The notes beneath the pieces are model-generated. The model worked only from the letters and a program-made list of their open reading frames with translations. It was not told the DNA's origin and made no database searches. A program made the translations under genes and the position numbers. Below are positions 8,138 through 14,781 of a stretch of 64,000 nucleotides of DNA, in pieces. The stretch comes from Saprospiraceae bacterium (lineage in GTDB: Bacteria; Bacteroidota; Bacteroidia; Chitinophagales; Saprospiraceae): contig JAHDIN010000011.1 of NCBI GenBank assembly GCA_020630775.1, positions 193 through 64,192 of the forward strand. Direction: 5' to 3'. Position 1 is the first letter of the stretch. Each line of letters opens with the position of its first letter.

Positions 8138-8794
8138 ATGAAACAACTAGCAATTTACGTTTTACTCTTAATGAGTATTTCATTACATGGACAGATTAGT
8201 GATGCCTTTACCTTTCAAGGTTTTCTAAGTTCTGCAAATGGGCAAGTATTGGAAAATACAAAAGCAGAAATTCAAGTGACCATTCATAGTCGTGCATTTA
8301 TAACAGAGCCAGTATATACGGAAGTACATGATTTACAAACCAACCAACATGGCATTTTTAATATCGAAATTGGTTCTGGTGTAGCGGTATTTGGAAAGTT
8401 TGAAGATATAGACTGGCTGACTAATGTACCTAGCATAGAATTAAGTTACGACCTAGATGATGGTAAAGGAATGAGAACATTGGAAAGACAAAGCTTAGAT
8501 GCTGTACCATTCTGTTTCTCGTCTAAATATATAGTTTGTCAAGATGGCGTTGAAGGTCCGCAAGGTCCTCAAGGTCTTCAAGGTCCTCAGGGGGAACAAG
8601 GTCCTCAAGGTGCTATTGGATTTCCTGGGGAGAAAGGCCTTCAAGGGCCTCCCGGAGAATTAAAGTTACCTCTATTAGATAGCCCACCTTTAAATCCTCA
8701 AGAAGGAACCATATATATGGATGATGGCACCAATACTGAAGATAATAGTCCAAGTTTTAGGTATTACGATGGAAGCGTTTGGATTGATTTGTAA
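8138..8794 (+). CDS. Secreted collagen-like protein 3
   Basis: 218 aa: signal peptide (1-19, SLHGQ) and an N-terminal domain closely resembling paralogue 1, with [21 protein letters not shown] at 59-79 and FEDIDW near 88-93. About 13 Gly-X-Y triplets at 137-175 include GFP, GEK and GPP. The tail carries [20 protein letters not shown] and WIDL. Cysteines at 126 and 134 flank the entry to the triplet region, as two Cys (132, 136) do in paralogue 1, which could cross-link chains. Last gene of the operon; a purine/pyrimidine-rich hairpin follows. Confidence 0.87.
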   Translation: MKQLAIYVLLLMSISLHGQISDAFTFQGFLSSANGQVLENTKAEIQVTIHSRAFITEPVYTEVHDLQTNQHGIFNIEIGSGVAVFGKFEDIDWLTNVPSIELSYDLDDGKGMRTLERQSLDAVPFCFSSKYIVCQDGVEGPQGPQGLQGPQGEQGPQGAIGFPGEKGLQGPPGELKLPLLDSPPLNPQEGTIYMDDGTNTEDNSPSFRYYDGSVWIDL

Positions 8795-8796
8795 GT

Positions 8797-8901
8797 AAGT
8801 TGAAGGTGAAGTTGAAGACAAAGATGAGAACCATATTTCTCAAAGAAATACTACTTAACAAGAAAAACATTCAACTTAAACTTAGCCTTCAACTTCAACT
8901 T
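8797..8901. terminator. Bidirectional hairpin between convergent genes
   Basis: GTAAGTTGAAGGTGAAGTTG at about 8797-8816 is complementary to CTTCAACTTCAACTTAC-type sequence at about 8887-8904, enclosing a roughly 70-bp loop. It lies between the end of collagen-like gene 3 and the end of ald, which converge. A role as a two-way terminator is inferred; there is no strong T-run. Confidence 0.45.
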
Positions 8902-8902
8902 A

Positions 8903-10003
8903 CTAAATCTCATGATATTTCATCTTGAACGCATCCGATACACCCTTATGGACAACTTTACCATGAATAACATTCAGTCCATTTTTTAATCCTTCATCTG
9001 CAGACGTTGCTTTTTCCCAACCCATATCCGCTAATTTAATAGCATAGGGTAGAGTAGCATTAGTTAAAGCAATTGTACTTGTGTAAGGAACTGCACCAGG
9101 CATATTAGCCACGCAGTAATGGACAATGTCATCAATGATGTAAATTGGTTTTGCATGCGTTGTTGGCTTGCAAGTCTCAATACAGCCACCTTGATCCACG
9201 GCAACGTCTACCAAGACACTGCCAGGATTCATAGCCTTTAAATCCTTTCGTTTAATGAGATGAGGAGCCTTAGCGCCTGGAATTAAAACAGCTCCAACTA
9301 TAAGGTCATGATATCTTATCGCTTTTTGAATATTGTATGCGTTCGAATATTGGGTTTGAACATTTGCAGGCATAACATCAGCTAGATATCTTAATCTATT
9401 TAAATTAATGTCCATGATCGTGACGCTTGCACCTAATCCAGCCGCCATTTTAGCAGCTTGAGTTCCTACAACACCACCACCTAAAACTAGAACGTTAGCA
9501 GGAGGTACGCCTGGCACACCGCCTAATAAAATCCCTTTACCCATCATAGGCTTTTCCAAATACTTGGCGCCTTCTTGGATTGCCATACGACCAGCTACTT
9601 CTGACATAGGTACCAATAATGGCAGAGAACCATCTGGATTGGTAACCGTTTCGTAAGCCAGACAAACTGAGCCACTTTTAATCATAGCATTTGTCAGTGG
9701 TCTTGAAGAAGCAAAGTGGAAGTAGGTGAATAATAGTTGGTCTTTTTTAACCAACTTGTATTCTGATTTAATGGGTTCTTTTACCTTGATAATCATTTCA
9801 GCCTTTTTATAGACATCTTCAATCTTAGGTAAAATTTTAGCACCTGCTTTTTTATATTCAGCATCAGAAAAGCCAGAGCCGACACCAGCTGTTTTTTGTA
9901 TAAAAACTTTGTGGCCTCTGTTGCTCAATTCAAATGCACCAGCAGGGGTTAATGCGACACGATTCTCGTTGTTTTTGATTTCCTTTGGAACACCTATAAT
10001 CAT
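8903..10003 (-). CDS. ald: Alanine dehydrogenase
   Basis: NAD-dependent alanine dehydrogenase, 366 aa (family norm about 370), interconverting L-alanine and pyruvate plus ammonia. The N-terminus MIIGVPKEIKNNENRVALTP is diagnostic. Catalytic/substrate residues R15, K75 (in KVKEP) and H96 (in YFHFA) are all in place. The Rossmann motif VLVLGGGVVG is at 171-180 and the Asp-containing VDVAVDQGG near 268. Upstream, in the same orientation, lie two intrinsic-terminator hairpins each preceded by the same 19-nt block, so expression may be attenuated. Divergent from the pseudouridine synthase gene. Confidence 0.96.
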   Translation of the reverse strand: MIIGVPKEIKNNENRVALTPAGAFELSNRGHKVFIQKTAGVGSGFSDAEYKKAGAKILPKIEDVYKKAEMIIKVKEPIKSEYKLVKKDQLLFTYFHFASSRPLTNAMIKSGSVCLAYETVTNPDGSLPLLVPMSEVAGRMAIQEGAKYLEKPMMGKGILLGGVPGVPPANVLVLGGGVVGTQAAKMAAGLGASVTIMDINLNRLRYLADVMPANVQTQYSNAYNIQKAIRYHDLIVGAVLIPGAKAPHLIKRKDLKAMNPGSVLVDVAVDQGGCIETCKPTTHAKPIYIIDDIVHYCVANMPGAVPYTSTIALTNATLPYAIKLADMGWEKATSADEGLKNGLNVIHGKVVHKGVSDAFKMKYHEI

Positions 10004-10061
10004 GAGTTTAGGTTTGTAGTTAGGTTAGATTTAATTTGGATGGGTAAATTAAGGAAAGAAA

Positions 10062-10088
10062 TAAAAATACCCGTGAAAAAATCACGGG
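10062..10088 (-). terminator. Intrinsic terminator module A upstream of ald
   Basis: On the minus strand, arms CCCGTGA (10088-10082) and TCACGGG (10076-10070) form a 7-bp stem with a 5-nt loop, followed by a TATTTTTATTT tract. It lies about 65 bp upstream of the ald start and points toward ald. The block CAATTTAATAACCAAAACT (plus strand, 10096-10114) precedes it, 7 nt away. Confidence 0.75.
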
Positions 10089-10095
10089 CATTACT

Positions 10096-10114
10096 CAATT
10101 TAATAACCAAAACT
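10096..10114 (-). repeat. 19-nt conserved block, copy A
   Basis: The minus-strand AGTTTTGGTTATTAAATTG is identical to the block at 10272-10290. In this copy it is preceded by AT, giving a minimal reading frame ATG-AGT-TTT-GGT-TAT-TAA (Met-Ser-Phe-Gly-Tyr-stop). The other copy lacks the ATG but keeps Ser-Phe-Gly-Tyr-stop in frame. Each copy is directly upstream of a terminator hairpin. Confidence 0.85.
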
Positions 10115-10228
10115 CATTTGATTATTATTTTTCAAAGAGCATGCCAAGTATGATGTTTTTTCTATATATGTACTTAAACTAGTGATTTTTAACACTTTAT
10201 ATAGAAATTTAAGGGCTGAGGGAGGTAC

Positions 10229-10257
10229 AAAAAAAAAGCTCGTGACATTTCACGAGC
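10229..10257 (-). terminator. Intrinsic terminator module B upstream of ald
   Basis: On the minus strand, a perfect 8-bp stem GCTCGTGA/TCACGAGC with a 4-nt loop (10257-10238) is followed by nine T residues (10237-10229). This is a textbook Rho-independent terminator. It lies 225 bp before the ald start, downstream of block copy B and of a -7-like box. Confidence 0.9.
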
Positions 10258-10271
10258 AAAAACGAATTTTA

Positions 10272-10290
10272 CAATTTAATAACCAAAACT
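10272..10290 (-). repeat. 19-nt conserved block, copy B
   Basis: Identical over 19 nt to copy A at 10096-10114 and placed 14 nt before the stem of terminator B. Block, linker and terminator recur twice in the same order within about 220 bp, while the flanking sequence does not match. This indicates selection on the block rather than a recent duplication. Confidence 0.85.
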
Positions 10291-10299
10291 TACACAATA

Positions 10300-10307
10300 C
10301 AAATATA
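10300..10307 (-). promoter_or_regulatory. -7 box upstream of the ald leader
   Basis: The minus-strand TATATTTG is an exact match to TAnnTTTG, placed so that transcription would begin near 10294 and run through terminator B toward ald. The surrounding 10310-10400 is extremely AT-rich, with alternating TATATA stretches and no other feature recognised. Confidence 0.5.
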
Positions 10308-10421
10308 TACATATTATTAAATATACATATATGTAAATGTGTTAAAATCAGTATTTTATAAATAATATTATATTTTAATATAATAATAACTGATAATCAA
10401 CTATTTATAACTTTTTGCTTC

Positions 10422-11114
10422 ATGATTGAAATGCCTGATATTGATATTATACACGAGGATAATCATCTTTTGGTGGTAAATAAGCCCTCAGGTGTATTAA
10501 GCCAAGGGGATCAAACTGGAGATTTGACAATTCTAGATATTGGAAAAGCATATATCAAAGTCACTTATGATAAACCTGGAGAGGTATTTTTAGGCTTACC
10601 GCATCGATTAGATCGACCTACCTCAGGAATTATGGTATTATGTAAAACTTCAAAATCACTTACTAGAATGACTCAGTTGATAAAGGATCGTGATTTCGAA
10701 AAGGAATATTTATGTATAACCAAAGGCAAGACAAAGATGCCTCAAGGAAGATTAATCAATTTTCTTAAAAAGGATACCAAAAGAAATAAAGCCATAGTCA
10801 GAGATCAGCCCTTTAAAGGTGCAAAAGAAGCCATTCTGAATTATGAATTAAAAGGGCAGAAGCGGGATAGATACCTCTATTCAATACTACTAGAAACTGG
10901 GCGACCACACCAAATTAGAGCACAAATGTCTAATCAAGGAGCTATCATACTAGGTGATAAAAAATATGGTATGAAAAAGCCTCTGCCTGATAAATCAATA
11001 GCCCTCCATGCCAGAAGATTGAAATTTATTCACCCAGTATCAAAAACCGAATTGAATCTTGTCGCTCACTGTCCCTCTGACGCTTGGTGGAAAGCGTTTT
11101 CAGATCTTATTTAA
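10422..11114 (+). CDS. RluA-family pseudouridine synthase
   Basis: A 230-aa RNA pseudouridine synthase of the RluA/RluC/RluD family. The catalytic motif HRLDRPTSG is at 61-69 (Asp64), with the downstream ETGRPHQIRAQM block (about 165-176) and KYG near 192. It is shorter than RluC/RluD because there is no N-terminal S4 domain, so it is of the compact single-domain type. The target (rRNA or tRNA uridine) cannot be assigned. Divergent from ald and followed by the SRP RNA gene. Confidence 0.92.
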   Translation: MIEMPDIDIIHEDNHLLVVNKPSGVLSQGDQTGDLTILDIGKAYIKVTYDKPGEVFLGLPHRLDRPTSGIMVLCKTSKSLTRMTQLIKDRDFEKEYLCITKGKTKMPQGRLINFLKKDTKRNKAIVRDQPFKGAKEAILNYELKGQKRDRYLYSILLETGRPHQIRAQMSNQGAIILGDKKYGMKKPLPDKSIALHARRLKFIHPVSKTELNLVAHCPSDAWWKAFSDLI

Positions 11115-11164
11115 TTTGACTTTACAATTTCCTATTCTTTATTATTCTGTAATTCCAAATTAAT

Positions 11165-11172
11165 TACCTTTG
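11165..11172 (+). promoter_or_regulatory. -7 box for SRP RNA
   Basis: TACCTTTG is an exact TAnnTTTG match ending 5 bp before the predicted 5' end of the SRP RNA, which is the expected spacing for Bacteroidota. Confidence 0.65.
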
Positions 11173-11177
11173 CAGCC

Positions 11178-11270
11178 GGTGAGGGGCAAACGGCAAGCTC
11201 CTGCTGAATTCCCCCAGGGCAGAAATGCAGCAAGGGTAGGCGGTTGAGCGGCTGGGTTTGCTTCCTCACT
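11178..11270 (+). ncRNA. ffs: Signal recognition particle RNA (small bacterial 4.5S type)
   Basis: The hallmark apical domain CAGGGCAGAAATGCAGCAAGG (around 11215-11235) carries the asymmetric and symmetric loops bound by Ffh. Long terminal complementarity pairs GTGAGG...GCAAAC at the 5' end with GTTTGC..CCTCAC at the 3' end, giving one rod-like hairpin of about 93 nt. A T-run follows (11270-11274) as terminator. It lies between the pseudouridine synthase and aldolase genes, with its own -7 box. The product scaffolds Ffh for co-translational targeting to FtsY at the inner membrane. Confidence 0.93.
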
Positions 11271-11295
11271 TTTTCATTTTAAACTCAATCTTACT

Positions 11296-11952
11296 ATGCG
11301 ATTTTTTATCGATACTGCCGATCTTGATCAGATCCAAGAAGCTAAAGACCTCGGTGTTTTAGATGGTGTAACAACAAATCCGTCTCTCATGGCGAAAGCC
11401 GGTATCACCGGTGCTAAAAATATTGAAGATCACTATGTGAAAATTGCTAGTATGGTTGAAGGTGATGTAAGCGCTGAAGTGATTGCCACTGATGTTCAAG
11501 GAATCATTTCGGAAGGCGAATATCTAGCTTCTTTGGCTCCAAATATTGTGGTTAAAGTCCCAATGATTAAAGATGGTATTAAAGCTATATGCCACTTCTC
11601 AGAAAAAGGTATCAAAACAAATTGCACATTAGTCTTCTCTGCTGGCCAAGCTATCTTGGCTGCGAAAGCAGGCGCAACATATATCTCTCCTTTCCTAGGT
11701 CGTATTGACGATATCAGCTGGGACGGTATTGGGCTTATCCAACAAATTGCCGAAATCTATGCCGTACAAATGTATGATACAGAAATTTTAGCAGCATCAA
11801 TTAGAAGCTCTAAACATATTGTACAAGCCGCTCAATCTGGTGCTGATATTGCCACTTGTCCACTACATACCATTCTAGGATTATTGAAACACCCTTTAAC
11901 TGATATTGGGTTAGAGAAGTTTCTGGCGGATTATCAGAAGGGGAACGGGTAG
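11296..11952 (+). CDS. fsa: Transaldolase / fructose-6-phosphate aldolase-like (TalC type)
   Basis: A 218-aa member of the small transaldolase (MipB/TalC/FSA) family, a decameric TIM barrel. The start MRFFIDTADLDQI, the TTNPSL motif (26-31) and the Schiff-base lysine K87 in VVKVPM are present, along with TLVFSAGQA (about 112-120), ATYISPFLGRIDD (126-138) and AASIRS (about 173-178). Members act either as transaldolase in the non-oxidative pentose phosphate pathway or as fructose-6-phosphate aldolase. Sequence alone does not settle which, and the symbol follows the family. It lies directly downstream of the SRP RNA. Confidence 0.9.
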   Translation: MRFFIDTADLDQIQEAKDLGVLDGVTTNPSLMAKAGITGAKNIEDHYVKIASMVEGDVSAEVIATDVQGIISEGEYLASLAPNIVVKVPMIKDGIKAICHFSEKGIKTNCTLVFSAGQAILAAKAGATYISPFLGRIDDISWDGIGLIQQIAEIYAVQMYDTEILAASIRSSKHIVQAAQSGADIATCPLHTILGLLKHPLTDIGLEKFLADYQKGNG

Positions 11953-11967
11953 TAGCGCGGGTCATGC

Positions 11968-11991
11968 GGTCTAAAGGTCTAAAGGTCTAAA
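11968..11991. repeat. GGTCTAAA octamer x3
   Basis: Three exact head-to-tail 8-bp units begin 16 bp after the fsa stop, followed by decayed units (GGTATCTC, GGTGACTG). Same style as the arrays at 1-112 and 27453-27476. Confidence 0.9.
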
Positions 11992-12231
11992 GGTATCTCG
12001 GTGACTGGGTCTATAGGTAAAAAGGATTCTATTTAATGCTTACTATTAGCAGACTAGTTTCCAATCTCTAATCCCTAATTTAGTCCTGATACAACATTTT
12101 AATGTTCATCATTCAGTCTGTGGCGAGTAAATTTACGTCAGCGGCTTGGGCTACGAAGTAGACCACGAGCAGTAAATTTGGGAGCTGAAGGAGATGAGAA
12201 GAGCAAAAAGACCTTTTGATGAATTAGAGTT

Positions 12232-12264
12232 TTTGTTACTTTGGGGCAATACCAAAGTAACAAA
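12232..12264. terminator. 13-bp perfect inverted repeat
   Basis: TTTGTTACTTTGG (12232-12244) and CCAAAGTAACAAA (12252-12264) are exact reverse complements separated by a 7-nt loop. The hairpin lies between convergent genes and may terminate transcription in both directions. It is also a plausible end of a dispersed repeat. Confidence 0.6.
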
Positions 12265-12356
12265 TAAGAAATAGTTATACTTCTAAATTGCCTAAGTTCA
12301 ATTAGTATAAAGATCATAAAGCTTAGGGTGATATCAATCACCATTTTAATTCTTAA

Positions 12357-13199
12357 TCAAAGCTGAGTAAGCACATTCTCAATCAATTTCCGCACTGTCT
12401 CCTTAGGTTGCTTAGAAAATTCCCTCGTGGCTCTATTTGCTAAAATGGCGTTAAAAGCAATGGCTCTATGGCCTAAAAGTTTTGATAAAAGAAATATGCC
12501 AGCAGTTTCCATTTCTAAATTCGTACAATGCAGTCCTTCATATTCTACATCTACAAGTTGGTTAATCCAATCGAAAGAAGGCTTGATTCGTATGCCTCTA
12601 GATTGAGGACCATAGAATCCTGCAGCGGTTAAGGTAATACCTTGGTGACCGATCCCATTGAATTGATTGATTAAGTCATCGGATGCAGCAAAAGCATAGA
12701 CGGATTTAGAAATTTTATCTGAAAGTATTTGACTTAATGCAGGTACGGCCGCCTCATCATTTGGATAATAGTCTGCAATGCCATCTAAACTTGCTGCATA
12801 AGCACTTGTAATGATACTATCCAAAGCAATTTCTTCCCTAATGGTTCCTGACGTCCCAATTCTAATAAAATCAAGTTGTTTTAAATGCGCATTAACCGTT
12901 CGGTTTTTGAAATCTACATTAACCAATGCATCTAATTCATTGATGACTATATCAATGTTGTCGGTACCTATGCCTGTAGAAATGACAGTGATGTCCTTTG
13001 AACCCAATCGACCAGTCACTGTTTTAAATTCCCGGTTTTGCTTAGTCAAGTAGATCTCATCAAAATGCTGAGCAACTTGATCTACACGGTTTTGATCACC
13101 AACAGTGATCACTCTATTGGCAATGTCACCCGGATGTAATTTTAAATGATAAACACTACCATCTTCATTTATGATGAGTTCAGATTCAGGTATAAACAT
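12357..13199 (-). CDS. Nucleoside phosphorylase (uridine phosphorylase-like)
   Basis: A 280-aa NP-I family phosphorylase that splits a nucleoside with phosphate into base and ribose-1-phosphate. Motifs seen: GDQNRV near 34-39 (phosphate loop), STGIGTDNIDIVINEL at 74-89, RIGTSGT at 113-119 and NLEMETAG at 227-234 (ribose/base contacts). The combination is closest to uridine phosphorylase, but purine specificity cannot be excluded. It acts in nucleoside salvage in the cytoplasm. Divergent from the ArsC-like gene, with nested-repeat copy 2 in between. Confidence 0.88.
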   Translation of the reverse strand: MFIPESELIINEDGSVYHLKLHPGDIANRVITVGDQNRVDQVAQHFDEIYLTKQNREFKTVTGRLGSKDITVISTGIGTDNIDIVINELDALVNVDFKNRTVNAHLKQLDFIRIGTSGTIREEIALDSIITSAYAASLDGIADYYPNDEAAVPALSQILSDKISKSVYAFAASDDLINQFNGIGHQGITLTAAGFYGPQSRGIRIKPSFDWINQLVDVEYEGLHCTNLEMETAGIFLLSKLLGHRAIAFNAILANRATREFSKQPKETVRKLIENVLTQL

Positions 13200-13225
13200 T
13201 GATTATTTTATTTTTAATTCGAATT

Positions 13226-13384
13226 ATGTGTTAGAACTTCGTTATGAGATCTTAAAGTGCAATAAATCAGCGACTTATATTCGAAAAGCATAGCACCGTT
13301 ATGGTTAGAGAATATAAGTCGGCGAAGCTTTTGATTTGAAGCAATTTAAGATCGTAATAGATTTTCTAATGCATAGTTTGGATT
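13226..13384. repeat. Nested inverted-repeat element, copy 2
   Basis: About 159 bp aligning end to end with 2249-2405 in the same orientation. The inverted repeats are clearer here: GACTTATATTC (about 13272-13282) against GAATATAAGTC (about 13310-13320) inside AGATCTTAAA against TTTAAGATC. The centre reads GCATAGCA...TTATGG. It fills the intergenic space between the divergent phosphorylase and ArsC-like genes, so the promoters of both must lie within or beside it. Confidence 0.82.
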
Positions 13385-13403
13385 TAACAACAAACTCTAA
13401 ATT

Positions 13404-13745
13404 ATGAATAAAGCATTTATTCTTTCTTCTTGTTCTACTTGTCAGCGCATTTTAAATGAAGTCAATTGGAAAGGAGACATTCAAAATATAAAAGAGCAAA
13501 ATATTGATGCTAAAACGCTAGATAAAATAGCGAAGGATCATGGTTCTTATGAAGCCGTATTTTCCAAAAGAGCGATGAAGTATCGGAGCTTAGGATTAAA
13601 CAATATGGATCTAACAGAAAAGGATTACAAAAATTGGATACTTAAAGAATACACGTTTTTGAAACGGCCCGTTTTTATCATAGGTGATCAATCCTTTGCA
13701 GGCAATTCGAAAAAGGTCGTTGAAGCTATTAAATCGGCCCTTTAA
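13404..13745 (+). CDS. ArsC/Spx-like thioredoxin-fold protein
   Basis: A 113-aa protein of the ArsC/Spx/YffB family. A redox-type C10-S-T-C13 motif sits at the N-terminus after the first strand, and a cis-Pro-containing KRPVFIIGD (about 86-94) and the family-typical KRAMKYR (56-62) follow. Members are glutaredoxin-like arsenate reductases or transcriptional regulators. No arsenic resistance gene is nearby, so an arsenate role is not supported. The stop abuts the hemF ATG (TAAATG), so the two are co-transcribed. Confidence 0.8.
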   Translation: MNKAFILSSCSTCQRILNEVNWKGDIQNIKEQNIDAKTLDKIAKDHGSYEAVFSKRAMKYRSLGLNNMDLTEKDYKNWILKEYTFLKRPVFIIGDQSFAGNSKKVVEAIKSAL

Positions 13746-14636
13746 ATGAAAGAGCAAATACAGTCTCAATTCATGCAACTTCAAGATCAAATTTGTGCGC
13801 ATCTTGAAGCTTTAGATGGTGTCGGTAAATTTAGACAAGACCTCTGGGAAAGGCCCAAAGGGGGCGGTGGGCGAACAAGAATTATTACGGGTCAACACAT
13901 TGAAAAGGGTGGGGTTAACTTTTCTGCAGTGCATGGTCCAATGCCTCAAAAGATCAGCGATAAATTAGGATTGCCCGAGAATAAATTCTTTGCTACAGGT
14001 GTGTCCATAGTCTTACATCCCATTAATCCGCATGTGCCGATTATCCATATGAATGTCCGATACTTCGAAACAGATGCCGGTATGTGGTGGTTTGGTGGCG
14101 GTATAGATTTGACACCCCATTTTGTCGATCCAGAACTAGCCAAAGATTTTCATTCGCGATTGAAAGCAGTATGTGATAAACATGGAGCCCACTACTTTAA
14201 AGATTTTAAGAAATGGGCAGATGATTACTTTTATGTAAAACATCGAAAAGAAACACGAGGTATTGGCGGTATTTTTTTTGATAGACTAGATAGCTCTAAA
14301 GGCAAACAATCCGAACACTTTGATTTCGTTATGGATGTAGGACGATCCTTTATTCCCATTTACACACATCAATTTAATGAAGGATTCAATAAGGCTTATT
14401 CAGATAGAGAAAAGAAATGGCAATTATACAGAAGAGGCAGATATGTTGAGTTTAACTTAGTCTGGGATAGAGGCACCAAGTTTGGTTTAGATACAGACGG
14501 TAACATCGAATCCATATTGATGAGTTTGCCGCCCCAAGTAGAATGGACGTACAGATATGAAATGAATGAGAAAGAACAGCATACAATTGATCTATTGAAG
14601 AAGGGGATTGATTGGGTTTCAGTCTTTGGTCTTTAG
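13746..14636 (+). CDS. hemF: Oxygen-dependent coproporphyrinogen III oxidase
   Basis: HemF, 296 aa (E. coli 299), converting coproporphyrinogen III to protoporphyrinogen IX with O2 in heme synthesis. Signature blocks: ERPKGGGGRTRI (35-46), EKGGVNFSAVHG (53-64), the histidine-containing IIHMNVRYFE (99-108), WWFGGGIDLTP (114-124), and near the C-terminus RRGRYVEFNLVWDRGTKFGL. The enzyme implies life with oxygen. Its last codons lie in sequence that is the reverse complement of the GACCAAA repeat motif (GTCTTTGGTCTTTAG). Confidence 0.97.
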   Translation: MKEQIQSQFMQLQDQICAHLEALDGVGKFRQDLWERPKGGGGRTRIITGQHIEKGGVNFSAVHGPMPQKISDKLGLPENKFFATGVSIVLHPINPHVPIIHMNVRYFETDAGMWWFGGGIDLTPHFVDPELAKDFHSRLKAVCDKHGAHYFKDFKKWADDYFYVKHRKETRGIGGIFFDRLDSSKGKQSEHFDFVMDVGRSFIPIYTHQFNEGFNKAYSDREKKWQLYRRGRYVEFNLVWDRGTKFGLDTDGNIESILMSLPPQVEWTYRYEMNEKEQHTIDLLKKGIDWVSVFGL

Positions 14637-14771
14637 CTATTGGCTATTAGTCTTTATTCGCTTAACCGGAATTTCCGTTGCACCTCTACACCTGTATTCC
14701 TCTAAACCTTTAAACCACACTACTCTGACCAAAGACCAAAGACCAAAGACCAAAGACCAAAGACCAAAAAA
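14619..14771. repeat. GACCAAA heptamer array x6 with inverted partner
   Basis: Six exact GACCAAA units run 14727-14768. About 90 bp earlier, across the hemF stop, GTCTTTGGTCTTTAGCTATT (from 14622) is the reverse complement of the same motif, so the two can pair into a long stem. In between is CCTCTACACCTGTATTCCTC-type octamer-like sequence. The region separates convergent hemF and the T9SS gene and could terminate both. Confidence 0.85.
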
Positions 14772-14781
14772 TTAAGGCCTC

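Larger units (their letters stand above)
10229..10294 (-). ncRNA. Candidate short leader RNA or small RNA
   Basis: A promoter-like TATATTTG (minus strand, 10307-10300) followed by about 65 nt that end in terminator B would give a very short transcript. It contains the 19-nt block (10290-10272) shared with module A. It could be a terminated ald leader (attenuator) or an independent small RNA. I do not recognise the family. The start is inferred from promoter spacing. Confidence 0.4.
11953..12356. other. Intergenic region with repeats, no gene seen
   Basis: 404 bp between the convergent fsa and nucleoside phosphorylase genes. It holds three GGTCTAAA octamers (11968-11991), related octamer-like sequence to about 12020, and a 13-bp perfect hairpin (12232-12264). 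The stretch 12138-12344 can be read as an open frame on the minus strand, but it has no domain and spans the hairpin. I regard it as non-coding repeat DNA. Confidence 0.6.

Noticed and set aside
6900-8790. Recombination hot spot or misassembly from three similar genes
   Set aside because: The N-domains differ substantially and only the triplet region is repetitive; each gene has its own intact tail.
12138-12344. Minus-strand small ORF of 68 codons
   Set aside because: No domain, crosses a perfect hairpin and repeat DNA, and lies between convergent genes; taken as non-coding.
13404-13745. Arsenic resistance operon
   Set aside because: The ArsC-like protein has CxxC, but no arsB/arsR/acr3 is present; it is co-transcribed with hemF.
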